Shown here: piece by piece, positions 41,230 to 52,680 of the stretch
Layout: each line of letters opens with the position of its first letter
Position numbering within the stretch: position 1 is the first letter of the stretch
Source: Tridacna crocea
Lineage: Eukaryota > Mollusca > Bivalvia > Cardiida > Cardiidae
Assembly: GCA_943736015.1 (NCBI GenBank)
Contig: OX031071.1
Coordinates: 30,350,619-30,414,618, forward strand
Reading direction: 5' to 3'
Length of the DNA stretch: 64,000 nucleotides
Made by a program: the position numbers and the translations under genes
The notes under the pieces: model-generated
Databases searched by the model: none
What the model saw: only the letters and a program-made list of their open reading frames with translations
Told to the model about the DNA's origin: nothing

Positions 41230-41893
41230 TGCACTTGACCAATGACGCTAGTAGGATTTAATTCAATGTCGCTTTGATTAAAAATCCAACCCTTCAGCAA
41301 TGAAACAGGTGATCTTGCATAAGAGCTGAAAGCTGTTTAGTCCTATTATACTTGTAGAACGAAAGCATGCTTGTTTTCTTAACAGAATTATAATGTTTAT
41401 CTTTACGTATTCCCTGTGACCATGAAACACAAAAGAAGATGCTACATGTACACAACTTATGATAATCAACAGATTTAGATTATAAGGAGATTTTTATCAC
41501 AAATGTAGCGCTTTCCTCTTTTAGAGAAATGGCTGATGTCTTCAATATAGGAATTTACTGGCAAATACGACCAATGACGCCAGTAGAATTTCATTCAAGG
41601 TCCCCTTGATTAAAAATCCAACCCTTCAGCAATGAAACACAGATGGTCTTACATTAGTGCTGAAAGCTGTTTAGAGTTGCTATACTTGTAGAACAAAAGC
41701 ATGCTTGTTTTTTTAACACAATTATAATCTTTGAGCATTCCTTGTGAACCTGAAACAAAAAATAAGATATTACATTTACACAACTTACGATAATCAACAG
41801 ATTTAGATTATAAGGTGATTTTTACGACAAATGCAGTGTTTTCCGTTTGAGAAAATAACTGATATGTCCAAAAGAAGAATTTACTGGTGAATC
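41230..41893 (+). repeat. Tandem duplication, 332-bp unit, two copies
   Basis: GACCAATGACGC starts at 41237 and 41569. Both units contain TTAAAAATCCAACCCTTCAGC, AGCTGAAAGCTGTTTAG-type and GATAATCAACAGATTTAGAT blocks in the same order. About 85 percent alike by eye. Non-coding. Confidence 0.85.
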
Positions 41894-43670
41894 AATTACA
41901 ATTGGGAGAACCAATGAATGGATACTATAAGGTTTTTCAGCCTAAAATTGGAGCAAAAGATACGCTAAAATATGACAATAAAGCAAAATATTGACTTATT
42001 TTATCAAAATAAATTCAGTAAAATTCTGCCAATGAAAAAGCAGATACCTTGAGAAAACGAACAATAGACCTTACCCTTTTAAAAGCTAATGTATGTTTTG
42101 ATTAATCTATTGATTGGTACTTTTTGAAAAGTTTCTGAAAGTGGTATGACTTGAAAATATATACTTTGTTTCTCTACTGTATAAACGCAATACATTTAAA
42201 ACAAAACTGGTTGTAATTTATAAGAATTAGCCCGAAAATAACTAGTTTTTAATAAATTTTCTCTTTATGTAATTAAGTGGTATTACATTCAGAGATACAT
42301 ATGCATGTATTTTCAATACCTTGCTAAAGCCTTTTAAATAGAATATGATACAGAAAGAAAAGTTCTCTAAAAATCAAAAAAGTCCTTGAATTTATCAAAA
42401 CTTGCCAGCTTTGATTCATTAAAAAAATTGTGAAGTTAGTCCTTGCTATGGGATGTTCTCTATCTCCTCAAGAAGAGCACTAATTTATAAGGTCTACGGC
42501 CCCTAACTTTCATATCAAAAGACAAAAGCTTCCGAAATGGGCCGAAAAGCCTTTACGAAAACAATCAATGTTACATGATGTATACCGATGAGTTAATGAG
42601 TCTCCAGCCCTTAACTCTCATAATAAGATGCGGATGCTGCCTAGAATGGCCGAATAGCCTTTATGAAAACTTCTATGTTTACTATGGGTTAGGGGCGTAA
42701 CCCTTAAGCGGATTATTGCTGCACAAGTCTTTGCTTGGCGTCCATGCAAAGCAGTGTTATTTATGGAACGGAGGAGAAAAGATTACCATGGCCAAACAGA
42801 CACATCCATTTATACAGACTTCAAATGAACTATTTTCTGTTCTCAAATGAGTATAGGATTCCATTATCTACACCAGAGGCCAGAGCTCGTAGCACTAGAG
42901 TTTGGTGTTGGAAGAATGAACATGTTAGTGATGCTTGTATTATTGAGCATGACCATAAGGATGGTTGATCAGTTCATTTATGGGCAGGCCTAAGCCAATT
43001 AATCAAAAACACAATGCCTTCATCAAAGAAGTTTGGCGATGTGTTTTTTTTTTAGGTCAAACTTTAGACAAGCATACAATATATATATGGTGGTACTGCT
43101 GCGTGTACAGCTGTTTTCACATGAAACTTTTTTTTTTTTTACCAGAACTACATTAAATTGTTTTATAGGGTGCATTATCCATTGATATGGCACTTAGTGA
43201 GCATGTCGGGGATGACTCGAAAATAATCCGTGTATAACAGCGCTAAACCCCAACAATCCCTCTATAACTTTGCATAGCATATCTGGAGGAACTGAACTGC
43301 ATTCTAGATCACTGAACAACCTCACAGTGTTGTAAGTGAGGCGAAGCAGGCAAGGTTTTATAAATGCAAAATGTGTTCATATGTGCGATGTTAATCATGT
43401 GATTATGATTAGTTTCTTTGTATTTGTAAAGCTATTCCCTGGTAATATAATGGACTAAACTTGAAGGAATCTCCAGATGAAAAAAAGAAAAGACTTTGTA
43501 AGAATGATAACTATATGAATGGTGGTGGGAGGGGGGGGGGAGGGAACTACACGTTACTGGTTACTGGCAGTTTCCCTCTTTTCCTCAATGTATACAACTG
43601 TTGAATGCTGTAGAAACTCCAATGGGGTACGGGAGAGAAAGATTAAAATTCAATAGTGACAAGTACTAAT
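41894..43670. other. No recognised gene; weak ~107 bp repeat near 42490-42720
   Basis: GGCCCCTAACTTTCATAT...GAAAAGCCTTTACGAAAAC and AGCCCTTAACTCTCATA...GAATAGCCTTTATGAAAAC are two worn copies. A G-run sits at 43529-43541. A 77-codon frame at 42735-42968 has no recognisable motif. Confidence 0.4.
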
Positions 43671-43830
43671 TTAACCCTTTACCCAGGACGAGAAAATTAT
43701 ATTTGTCCAACTGCTAAGCACTTGTACTCCACATATTAAATGTGTCTCAAATGTCAGAGTTTGTGAGTGAAAGAACAGAATCCAATGTCTAGGAGAGGAA
43801 ATGCTGGTTATCAGGGTTTTCAGAGCTTGA
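43671..43830 (+). mobile_element. TTAA MITE, degenerate
   Basis: TTAACCCTTTACCCAGGACGAGAAAATTATATTTGTCC opens the L arm. GAGGAAATGCTGGTTATCAGG is the remaining core. Confidence 0.5.
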
Positions 43831-44005
43831 TTTCGATTTGAATATTGACAGTGTTGTACTTGAAATGAAGCTGCTAAAAGTTGCTTCCAAACTTTGTTCC
43901 AGACTAAAGACGCCGAAATTGTTTACACTGCTAAATCTAAAGTTCCTCCAGATGAAAAAATACATGTGACACGTTTATACAGGTTTTCACGTTTTCTGTG
44001 CATGT

Positions 44006-44345
44006 CGTATTCTTCGAAGATTCGACCTGTCTTATATGGCGCATCACTCTCCCCCGATATTGGGGAGATTGCAGTAATACGCACTATGAAGTAGCAATGG
44101 AGAAAATGGCTTCTATCAATACGTTGGAGGAAAAATCAGGCCTGTTTTAGCTCCAGATTTATCTAAACTGCTGAGCATACCTGAATGAATGGTTCCAGGT
44201 AGCGTTTTACTAAGTAAAGATTTATTTCATTTTGAAATTCAAAGTAACAGTTGTCGCGTAGAAAAGTAGTCCGGTTTTGTACCCAGGATGCCCAAATTAG
44301 ATAGATGAGTATTTGTAGAATGCCATCTAGCAGGAGATAATGCAG
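44006..44345 (+). repeat. Repeat X, third copy (~340 bp)
   Basis: TCTTCGAAGATTCGACCTG to GCCATCTAGCAGGAGATAATGC. It has a GAATGAATGGTTCC segment missing from 9681-10004, so it is the longest copy. No SINE neighbours here, which shows X is an independent repeat. Confidence 0.7.
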
Positions 44346-45673
44346 GTTTTTATTGAAGAAAATACTTTGGGTATAAGAGAACTTGCTCGTCCTGATCCAC
44401 TTTCGCCTAAAATTTCACAAAACTTTTCAAAATGCATGTATGTCAGACAAGTAAAACATGGGATTGTTAATAAAGGATTAAAAAGTGTAATTAAAAAGGG
44501 GAATGTTGCAATATTGGCAACTGTAGTGCTGTAAGAATTCTAAATTTGATTGTTCCTTTGCAATAATTTATATCAAAAGGTAAACTTTTAATGTTTTTGG
44601 GCTATGACAAAGACTCAGATACATGTGCTATTTACTATAGATCTATATATAGTTACCGCTCCCTCTACTGTGGATCTGCATTTTGCATTATATACACACA
44701 TGATAATGATGTTTTGCCATATACAGGTTTTATTTCAAACAGATATATGTATCATATGTATTTAATGTGTTGCAATTCATTAATTTACAAAAAAATGAAA
44801 AATGCATCATAGGCTAAGTGGGTGGGGTAAATTAATACGTTTTTGTAACAATCAACTTCTATTTATTTTCTTGTTTTAATCTGAAAACAAACGATATTTA
44901 CATTACAATCTGTCTTGCAATACCAATTTTACAAATTAAGTAACAAGACATCATTTTCCATTGAGTAATTTGCATAAAATGGCATTTTGTTGAAAAACTA
45001 GACGATGATGGGAAATTTATGGTGGACCTATTCGAAGACATTTTTTGGTAACTTCCCCTCATAGTTCAGCCTGCAACTTTTTTCTTGAGATTACCGAGGT
45101 ATCACATGAAACAAAAATGACAAAATCATTTCTTTTGCAATTAGTTCCAAGTTTGGTACTTTTTTCGGCTAGGTTGACTGGCCTAGTATGCATGGAGTTA
45201 ACTAGTCATACTTTACATGGTTGTACACTCTTGCTTTGTAAATCTTGATTTGTAAGTTCAACAACTAAGAAGGCACTATGCACTAAGCACTCTGCACTAT
45301 TCATACTTTTTGAGAGAACCAGTTCAAAAAATTGAAATTATAGCGCAAATTCATATAGACGGGAGATCACTCTTGACAGGCGTATTCATAAATTCGAGAG
45401 TTTCCGTGGCGAGACGGTGATAGGCAAAAAAAAAATACCGGATAGAAAGTACCATATCGTATAATTTAGCCGATGTCTGCTGGATGTCGGCAAATAAATG
45501 TCCGTTGTTTGAGGTAAATATAGGTCATTGCTTCACAGATGAAAACATCCGTAGATGAAAAACTTGAAATTTAGACAATTTATTAAAAAGTGTTCTCTGA
45601 AATGGCTGGCAATACATACACATAGCGGAAAATTCTAGTGGAAAATTACGGTAACCAGCATTTTGTCCTTCTG
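44346..45673. other. No recognised gene; decayed MITE near 45640
   Basis: A 62-codon frame at 44346-44534 looks codon-like (GIRELARPDPLSP) but matches nothing I know. AATTACGGTAACCAGCATTTTG at 45643 is a worn MITE core. Confidence 0.35.
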
Positions 45674-45766
45674 CCACATTGCTTTCAAAAGGCGTTTTTT
45701 TGAAGGATCATTAGACATGGGAATGTGTGGTAAAGATTTAAAAGTTCGGTCATTGAATACATTTTA

Positions 45767-45996
45767 TTAACTCTTTACCAATCGAAAAAAATGCTAGCCT
45801 TGACTAAATTTAAAGACTTTGCAGACAACTAAATAAATGTGACAAAAACTCTAGAAAGTAGGCTTTTCGAGGGCAGAAAACATTTTGGGAAAAAAAGAAA
45901 TGCTGGTTACCGGCATTTTCTCCTTTTTCACATTTAAAAACAACAACTCTTTTTCAGTTAAATGTTACAAGTTGGGATAGAGTGGTAAAGGGTTAA
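45767..45996 (+). mobile_element. TTAA MITE, family A, first tandem copy
   Basis: TTAACTCTTTACCAATCG to GTGGTAAAGGGTTAA. The palindrome right arm is shortened to TTTTTCACATT. Confidence 0.85.
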
Positions 45997-46150
45997 ACTT
46001 GGTCAGAATATGTTCCAGGGTCATCTTGGCCGTCTTCTTTCTTTTGTTGTATTAATTCCCACATTGCTTTCAAAAGGCTTGTTATGAAGGATCATTAGAC
46101 ATGGGAATGTGTGGTACAGAGTTAAAAGTTTGGTCATTGAATACATTTCA

Positions 46151-46381
46151 TTAACTCTTTACCAAAAGAGAAAAATGTTAGACTTGACTAAATTTAAAGA
46201 CTTTGCAGACAAATAAATAAATGTGACAAAAGCTCTAGACAGTAGGCTTCTAGAGGGTAGAAAACATTGTAGGAAAAGAAGAAAATGCTGGTTACCGCCA
46301 TTTTCTCCTTTTTCACAACATTTTTTAAAAAAACTCTTTTTCAGCTTTGATACAGGTTGGGATAGAGTGGTAAAGGGTTAA
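46151..46381 (+). mobile_element. TTAA MITE, family A, second tandem copy
   Basis: Shares private changes with 45767-45996 (GACTTGACTAAATTTAAAGAC and GGTTGGGATAGAGTGG), so it arose with the 385-bp duplication and not by a separate insertion. Confidence 0.9.
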
Positions 46382-46479
46382 AGTTGGTCAGAATATGTTC
46401 CAGGGTCATCATGGCCGTCTTTTTTCCTTTGTTGTGGATCTACTTACGAAAATATGATTAGACTGTATTGACTGCATAG

Positions 46480-46644
46480 CGACTTCAACATGGTTGTAAT
46501 GGTGCAACGTTTCCTTGATAGTGTAGAAAATATGATGGGAAAAGGCAAAAATGCTGGTTAAAAGCATTTTCTCCTTTTCCAACAATGTTTTGAAAAGGCT
46601 CCCTCCTTGGGGTTGTTTAAAGTTGGCACTGTGTGCTTAAATAT
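46480..46644 (+). mobile_element. TTAA MITE remnant
   Basis: CCTTGATAGTGTAGAAAATATG, the palindrome around GCTGGTTAAAAGC and GGCTCCCTCCTTGGGG are recognisable. Both ends are lost. Confidence 0.6.
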
Positions 46645-47274
46645 TACCTGAGCCGCGTGCCAAAATCTACATTTTTTTCGATGGCATTTTGACAATTCTA
46701 ATGTGGCCCTTATAATGTATACATGTATGTTGGAAGAAACTTTCACATTATCTGACACAGTTGGAGTATTTGGTACAGGGCAAAGAACCTAGAAAGAAAC
46801 TGTGCAGTTATAGAATACATATTATTAATATCTGAATGCAAATTTGTGTCCTTGTAGGATTCTTTGGTAATAAATTTGCCTTTATCATCTGTGTGGGTGG
46901 TTCTTTAAGGAGGTTTTATGGCCTCAGTTCAATCCTCATAAAATGCCATGCAGCTCTTTTTGTGCGTTGGCAAGACAAACGACAAATGAAATTGAGCCCT
47001 AGCTTTGTAGTAGTGAAACCCAGGGCATAAATGGCCACAAGAGCTGTTGCAATGATATGAATGAAATAATGTTGAAAGCAATGTTTAAAAGCATTCAATT
47101 AATGCAAACCTCCAGGTTTGTCAATTTATGTATGACTTAAAATTTTTGTTTCTACTAAATTATCATAAATGCCTGTAATTACAATCTTTGAGACACCAAC
47201 TAACAAAAGAAAGAATGCTTATAAGCAAGAACTCGGGATCTTCAACAATAGTTTTTTGGATAGGTAGCTTTGCT
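46645..47274. other. No recognised feature
   Basis: No repeat family or coding frame recognised. Confidence 0.45.
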
Positions 47275-47395
47275 TTAACTCTTCACCATACAATCTACCT
47301 TTCAAGGACAGATATCATTGTTTGATCTAAATTTTCATCTGCAAATGCTGTCGCGTTGAACCAATCTAAAATTTTGTCATGTCTTAAAACAATAA
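47275..47395 (-). mobile_element. TTAA MITE with central palindrome deleted
   Basis: TTAACTCTTCACCATACAATC joins almost directly to AAATTTTCATCTGCAAATGC and CTAAAATTTTGTCATG. Loss of the whole hairpin suggests deletion between palindrome arms. Confidence 0.6.
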
Positions 47396-47937
47396 CTTTT
47401 TGATAATATTTGAAGGAATTTGCTATGGAAGTTACCCATGTTTCTACTAGTAGTCAAATCATGAGTCAACTAAATTGCTCAAGTGTCTCAGTGGTAAAGT
47501 GCATAACGCCTAATCTGGAGGCATTTTGCTTACATGGGAGTACCCTTGAACAACACACTTCAGAGCCCCAGATACAACATCATAACTGCTGTCGCCTAAT
47601 AATATTAACAGTGGTGTAAACACCATTGAATCAATGGATTGCTTAAGTTATAATAGCATCCATTATGTCTTGACAGGGATAAGTAAATACGTGTACTAGA
47701 AATGAAACTTTATGCTACTTTTATTAAATTTTCCTCAAGTTTATCATCAACATGTGAGCAAATATAAAAAAAAATACAGGTATACAGTGGACAAGTGTAG
47801 ATGTTAGCTTGCTGCATTTGACTTATATGTACATGAAACATGTGAATAGACCATACAAAACAAAAATAGACAGGGAGAATATTGGCAAGTTACAAAAAAA
47901 TAATAATTACCTTACCAAGATAGCTTTGTGATAATGA
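47396..47937. other. No recognised feature; possible worn SINE head near 47485
   Basis: AGTGTCTCAGTGGTAAAGTG resembles an A-box but no B-box follows at the right distance. Confidence 0.35.
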
Positions 47938-47977
47938 GAGAGCCATGATGGCCCTGTATCGCTCCACTGGTCTTTTA
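47938..47977 (-). repeat. Terminal hairpin of an E-type element
   Basis: GAGAGCCATGATGGCCCTGTATCG continuing CTCCACTGG is the reverse complement of the E terminus (compare 34440-34470). The E cores in the same orientation lie at 48540-48898. Confidence 0.6.
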
Positions 47978-48330
47978 TTCCGTTACCACACAAACTGAAT
48001 TTGGTTGGTTAGTTGTATTGGGGTTTATCGCCACTATAATAGCCAAGGTCATATCATGGCGGTCTGTGACGGACACGTTTCATGGCTTTCTCACACCAGT
48101 AATAACACACGGACTACTTTTCTCACATGCTTCAGCAGAGGTGAGAGGCAAAAATATATCGGAAAGATAGTTTGCCTCAACTGGGTATCAAACTCACAAC
48201 CACCAGGTCATGAGTCTGACATGCTCACCACTGAGCCACCTGTGCAGGCACAAAAGTTGAAGTGTTCATGACCCTGAAAAAGAGGGCTTTCTAAAACAAT
48301 GTCAGCCAATACAAACAGGTTTGTTCATTG
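47978..48330 (-). mobile_element. TTAA MITE split by SINE B
   Basis: CCGTTACCACACAAACTGAATTT precedes the SINE, and TTCATGACCCTGAAAAAGAGG with CTAAAACAATGTCAGCC follows, in the order of a family A R arm. The rest of the MITE is missing. Confidence 0.5.
48001..48248 (-). mobile_element. SINE B, inside a MITE
   Basis: Minus-strand copy: CCTGCACAGGTGGCTCAGTGG head, GAGTTTGATACCC B-box region, CTCTGCTGAAGCATGTGAG body, and a 3' end next to GGTTGGTTAG. Target duplication is uncertain (CACAAA on both sides). Confidence 0.85.
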
Positions 48331-48539
48331 GCGAGAAAGATCAAGCTCTGGAAAAAGGAACCTTAATGATAGACACCTTACTTTTGAATTTAATATTCCA
48401 CTCATGTGAGCATAACTATTAGCATCAAAATGAATCACTCTCCTTGAAAATAGAATATTTTCTATGAAAAAATTTACATATCTAGCACCAATCATGCATC
48501 ACTGCAGTTTGATAATCAAAGGGGGTAAATAGCAACAAA

Positions 48540-48898
48540 CCTTACCCTTTATAACAAGAGTTATTTCCCTTAATCTAAGTTTAAATTGAAGTCACTATAT
48601 ATGGAAGCCCATGTTAAACTTGTGATCCCTGGAATTTGGCCAACTTTAACCCCAGGCCTATAATATGAAGAAACTTGTAAAATATCCATTTGATAATGCT
48701 ACATGCCAAATTCAGTAGCCCTGGGCCTTGTAGTTCAGAGAAGAAGACTTAAAAATGTTTTTTTTTTCCAGTTTTGTTACCATGGTAACCAGACTTTTTG
48801 AGTCAATTTTTTTCAAGAAATTCTGAAGAGGAACATGGCAGGATAATTTCTGTAAAGTTTCATCTAATTTGGATAGGTAGTTTCAGAGAAGAATATGT
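48540..48898 (-). repeat. E-type cores, minus orientation
   Basis: CTTGTGATCCCTGG, TGGCCAACTTTAACCCCAGG and TACATGCCAAATTCAGTAGCC are reverse complements of E core words. Confidence 0.65.
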
Positions 48899-49127
48899 TT
48901 AACCCATTACCACACAATCCCTACTTCTGACGCCCCTGAGAAAGAAGCCTTTTGAAAACACTGTAGGAAAAGGAGAAAATGCTGGTAACCAGCATTTTCT
49001 CCTTTTCCAACAGTGTTTTCTACCCTTCCCAGAACAAATTTCAATTTTTCATTCACCTTTATTTTGTCGTCTGCAAATCCTTTCAATTTGAACCAGTTTA
49101 AAATTTTGTCGTCTGGTAAAGAGTTAA
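48899..49127 (-). mobile_element. TTAA MITE, family A, complete (229 bp)
   Basis: TTAACCCATTACCACACAATCCC to CTGGTAAAGAGTTAA. The palindrome is well kept around CTGGTAACCAG. Confidence 0.95.
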
Positions 49128-49507
49128 AATAAAATTTAACACACGGCAGACACCGGGCCATCACCTAAGCCCGCTGGCCATCGGCCAATGGAGCTTAAAA
49201 TCATCTTAACCTGGAATTGATACAGTTTCTAGAGCATGTACAACCTATAGAAAAATTTTCCTAAAGAAAATTTAAGAAAGCAGTATGAATATATTTTCAG
49301 TAACATTAGAGTCCATTTCAAAGCTGCTTATTACTGGACTGTCAAACCCAAGAAAGAAAGGAAGAAATACAGTTACTTTAAACATTATTTTGTACTAACT
49401 TTTTAACCACTTGAATACCTATTCAGTCAAACATTGCTTTTTGTACCTTTTTAATGGTGTTATAAATGTACAAGAATAGTAATAAAGTAGAGCTGAATGT
49501 CCTACGA
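49128..49507. other. No recognised feature
   Basis: No family repeat or coding frame recognised. Confidence 0.45.
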
Positions 49508-49739
49508 TTAACTTGTACCTTTTCTGTTTACCAAATAACAAAATTTCAGTCTGGAACAAATCAAAGTATTGGAGTACAACAAATTAAATGATGTTAAAAT
49601 GATGATTTTTGTCCTTGATAGTGTAGAAAAAATTTGGGAAAAGGGGAACAGAGAAACGCTGATAACCAGCTGTTTCTCCTTTTTCCACAATGTTTTCAAA
49701 ACCCTATTTATCAGGGTCGTTGAAAGTTGATCGAGTTAA
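49508..49739 (+). mobile_element. TTAA MITE, family A, diverged
   Basis: TTAACTTGTACC opens and GATCGAGTTAA closes. The palindrome is GGGGAACAGAGAAACGCTGATAACCAGCTGTTTCTCC-like, with changes on both arms. Confidence 0.7.
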
Positions 49740-49947
49740 CAGCATTTACATGTAGATGAAACACTTGGCTACACAGAGAACTTGTGGAGGCCAAAACTCT
49801 AAGAGAGTAATTCATAGCTTCACTGGCTTATGAGGACAAGCAATTTTGATAACTTAGTGGCAAAATAAATTTCTAGAATGAATCTCTCTCATCATCACAG
49901 AGTACACATATGCATATTTCAGTTTAAACATTTACCAAAATATCTCT

Positions 49948-50180
49948 TGTAATCTTTTACCAAACAATACACAATTTTCAAAGTCCTGGGAAAGAAGGCA
50001 TTAAAAACTTTTTGAGAAAAGGCAAAAATGTGGTAATTAGAGTTTTCTCCATTTCCCACAATTTTCTCGACTCCATCAAAAAGCTCAAGCTCACTAAATT
50101 TTCTTAGTCATTTCAATTTGTCATCTCCAGAAGTTTTGAATTTGAAAGAGTCTAAAAATCTGTCATTTAGAAAAGGAAAA
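49948..50180 (-). mobile_element. TTAA MITE, family A, diverged
   Basis: CTTTTACCAAACAATAC, CTGGGAAAGAAGGC, a worn palindrome and TTTGTCATCTCCAGAAG remain. No TTAA at either end. Confidence 0.6.
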
Positions 50181-50276
50181 ATGACATACATACATGTAAG
50201 ACATATTTTGACAGAGTTTAGGGAAAAGATGAAATTACTGGTAACCAGCTATTTTTTTCTCTTTTCACAATGTATT

Positions 50277-50515
50277 ATAACCCTTTACCAGAAAGACATG
50301 CTGACTTTTAACCACCCTGAATAAGAAGAGACCTTCTTAAAACACTGGAAAACAGAGAAAATGCCAGTAACAAGCATTTTCTCCTTTTCCCACAGCATTT
50401 TCTACCCTATCGAACACAAATCACATCAATGATTATTGAGCAACATTAAAATAATTGTCTGCAAATGCTTTCAATTTGGACAGGTGTAAAATTCTGTCAC
50501 ATAGAAAAGCGTTAA
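50277..50515 (-). mobile_element. TTAA MITE, family A, left target mutated
   Basis: ATAACCCTTTACCAGAAAG opens and AGAAAAGCGTTAA closes. A further partial palindrome (GATGAAATTACTGGTAACCAG) lies just upstream at 50210-50275. Confidence 0.7.
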
Positions 50516-50932
50516 ATTTTAAGACATAACTTATTTTAGCCAATGATTTACTGATCACATTACAAGGATCTTTTTTACTTTCCTCATGCATTTTAAGTTT
50601 GGCTGTTTTCAAAGAAAACGACAAAAATTAATTATGTCATAGCGATAGTGTCTGTAACGTCACGTGAAAACTTCATTATTTCATAGTATCTCTGTTAATA
50701 CTGAAGGTTCATACTTCAGACTTGGTCAAGTTGTCCACTATTAAAGGTAAGCCTATACATCATGGGCTGGTAACCAAAATATTCATGTCCCTTTTGTTGA
50801 CTGAATTTTCACCGAAAATCAAGCACTTACAACCTAGCATTGGCACCCTCATGAAGTGCTCTTGTTTTCATAAGGTAATGTGTTTCCTCACTAGTCTGAC
50901 TACTTCACACATATCTGATCCTAAGTAAGATC
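50516..50932. other. No recognised feature
   Basis: No family repeat or coding frame recognised. Confidence 0.45.
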
Positions 50933-51110
50933 AAGGGCTTGTAAAAATATTGTGGAAAAATTATAAAAATGCTTATTTCTAGCATTCTCAACTTTCTCCA
51001 CCATTTATTTTATTATTTCAGAAAATTATACAACTAAATGCCCAACAATTTATTATCTGTGAATGTTTTCAGCTCAGTCCCCAACAAAAGGATATGATAA
51101 AGCACAAGCA
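50933..51110 (-). mobile_element. TTAA MITE, degenerate
   Basis: AAAAATATTGTGG, TTCTAGCATTCTCAACTTTC and ATCTGTGAATGTTTTCAGC are faint matches in family order. Confidence 0.4.
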
Positions 51111-51159
51111 AGATACCGTTTAATCATTTATTGAGGGACAAAATTTAGACCGGTCAAAA

Positions 51160-51388
51160 TTAACCCATTACCACACAATCCCTACTTTTGACGCCCCTGA
51201 GAAATGAGCCTTTATAAAACAATGTGGGAAAAGGAGAAAATGCTGGTAACCAGCATTTTCTCCTTTTCCCGCAATATTTTCTACCCATCACAAAAGAAAT
51301 TTCAAATTTTCAGTCACTTTTATTTTGTCGTCTGCATATGCTTTCGATTTGGACAAGCCTAAAATATTGTCGTTTGGTAATGAGTTAA
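51160..51388 (-). mobile_element. TTAA MITE, family A, complete (229 bp)
   Basis: TTAACCCATTACCACACAATCCC to TTTGGTAATGAGTTAA, with a nearly perfect palindrome. Confidence 0.95.
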
Positions 51389-51449
51389 AGGTAATATAGT
51401 GCAGACGCCAAATTGAGAATGGCTCCCAACAATGGATCTTGTCTACAGA

Positions 51450-51629
51450 ATGGTAGAAATCGTTGTGGGGAATGGAGAAAATGCTGGTTACCAGCATTTT
51501 CTCCTTTACCCACAATGTTTTCTACCCTTCACAAAACAAATTTCAAATTTTCAGTCACTTTTATTTTGTCGTCTGCAAATGCTTTCAATTTGGACTAGTC
51601 TTAAATTTTGTCGTTTGGTAATGGGTTAA
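51450..51629 (-). mobile_element. TTAA MITE, family A, left end lost
   Basis: Starts at the palindrome (GGTAGAAATCGTTGTGGGG) and has a complete L arm ending GGTAATGGGTTAA. It lies only 62 bases from the preceding copy in the same orientation. Confidence 0.85.
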
Positions 51630-51829
51630 CCAGTACTTGTCTGGTCAAATCATCCTGACACTGGGTGCCAGTCATAATGCTATCCCCTTAATCCTGAGCA
51701 TCAAGGGAGGAAGCCACCATAACCATTAATTTTCTTAAGTCTTTGGTCTTAACTAGTCATAGACTGAACCAATGACCTATTGCTCACAAGGCCACTGTGG
51801 CAGTGAGAAAATATTTGCTTTGTTTCTAT

Positions 51830-51973
51830 CAGGGGTTGACATTAACTGTGTCCTGCAGTCCTGAGGACACCAAAATTTCAGAAGGGACATCTAGAATTCT
51901 TCAGTTAGGTGTCATGTATTTTGCTAAATTCTGAGTTTAGTACACCTGATGTAAAAGTTAGTGTCAAGCCCTG
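51830..51973. mobile_element. Short (144 bp) CAGGG-type MITE
   Basis: CAGGGGTTGACATTAACT at the left and AGTTAGTGTCAAGCCCTG at the right are inverted repeats with two mismatches. No coding. I could not see an 8-base target duplication, so hAT membership is only suggested by the CAGGG ends. Confidence 0.6.
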
Positions 51974-52158
51974 ATGCAGTCAAATACAGCAATTTTTCTA
52001 TTTTAAGTGCAGACTCTGGACAAAACTGGTCTGATTTTGTGAATACATTGTATTTTCTTTGCATGTAAGCTAGAACAAATATTGACAATATTGACAGTTC
52101 CATTATTTTGGAATGGATAACTCGGCAAAAAACATCAAATTATGGATTTCTTTACATA

Positions 52159-52361
52159 CAGAGCTCCAGATAGAGGGAATGATTTTGATTTCAAAATTAA
52201 AATATTAATTATCCTCACTACACCCTATGCTGTGGGTACTCATAAAATCATCTCATCGAAACAATTCTGAGTAAGGTGACTGTTCCGACAACTTAGGGTT
52301 TCGTAGAGAAATACATGTAACAAGTTTAGAATACCATCACTCCCTATTACTTGGAGCTCTG
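52159..52361. mobile_element. CAGAGCTCC-type MITE, copy 1 (203 bp)
   Basis: CAGAGCTCCAGATAGAGGGAATGAT at the left mirrors ATCACTCCCTATTACTTGGAGC-TCTG at the right. The interior includes ACTACACCC and GGGTACTC. Related copy at 58989-59149. Confidence 0.7.
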
Positions 52362-52403
52362 ATGTATAAAGTGGGTAGCAATGAAGATGTGCAACCATAA
52401 AAA

Positions 52404-52680
52404 GCCTGTATAGCTCAGTTGGTAGAGCGTACGACTTGTGATCATCAGGGTGTAGGTTTGATCCACATGGCTGGCCATCCAAAATTTAATACTAATAGTC
52501 TTTCAGATGAGATGTTAAACCAAGGTCCCGTGTGACTGTGCTATACATTGAGCATGTTAGAGGATGGATTTCGTCCTGTATCTGCACTATCCCTTATAAC
52601 AATACTAACAGCCTTCAGGGGGCGTTGCCCATATGGGAAACGGGTGGTATGATAAATAAACACAAATTCAATCAATATAC
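52404..52680 (+). mobile_element. SINE A, full length
   Basis: GCCTGTATAGCTCAGTTGG (A-box) and GTAGGTTTGATCC (B-box) form the head. Then ACTAATAGTCTTTCAGATGAG, GTCCCGTGTGACTGTG, GTATCTGCACTATCCC and a GATAAATAAACACAAATTC end. The TTAAGATGG target used by MITEs elsewhere is deleted here (AGAGGATGG). Confidence 0.85.

Larger units (their letters stand above)
45674..46440 (+). repeat. Tandem duplication, 385-bp unit carrying a MITE
   Basis: CCACATTGCTTTCAAAAGGC starts at 45674 and 46059. Each unit then has GAAGGATCATTAGACATGGG, GGTCATTGAATACATTT, a whole MITE and TTGGTCAGAATATGTTCC with GGCCGTCTT. Confidence 0.9.

Noticed and set aside
43894..44534. Two coding-like frames on either side of repeat X
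   Set aside because: Neither has a motif I recognise, and no splice or frame link between them can be shown.
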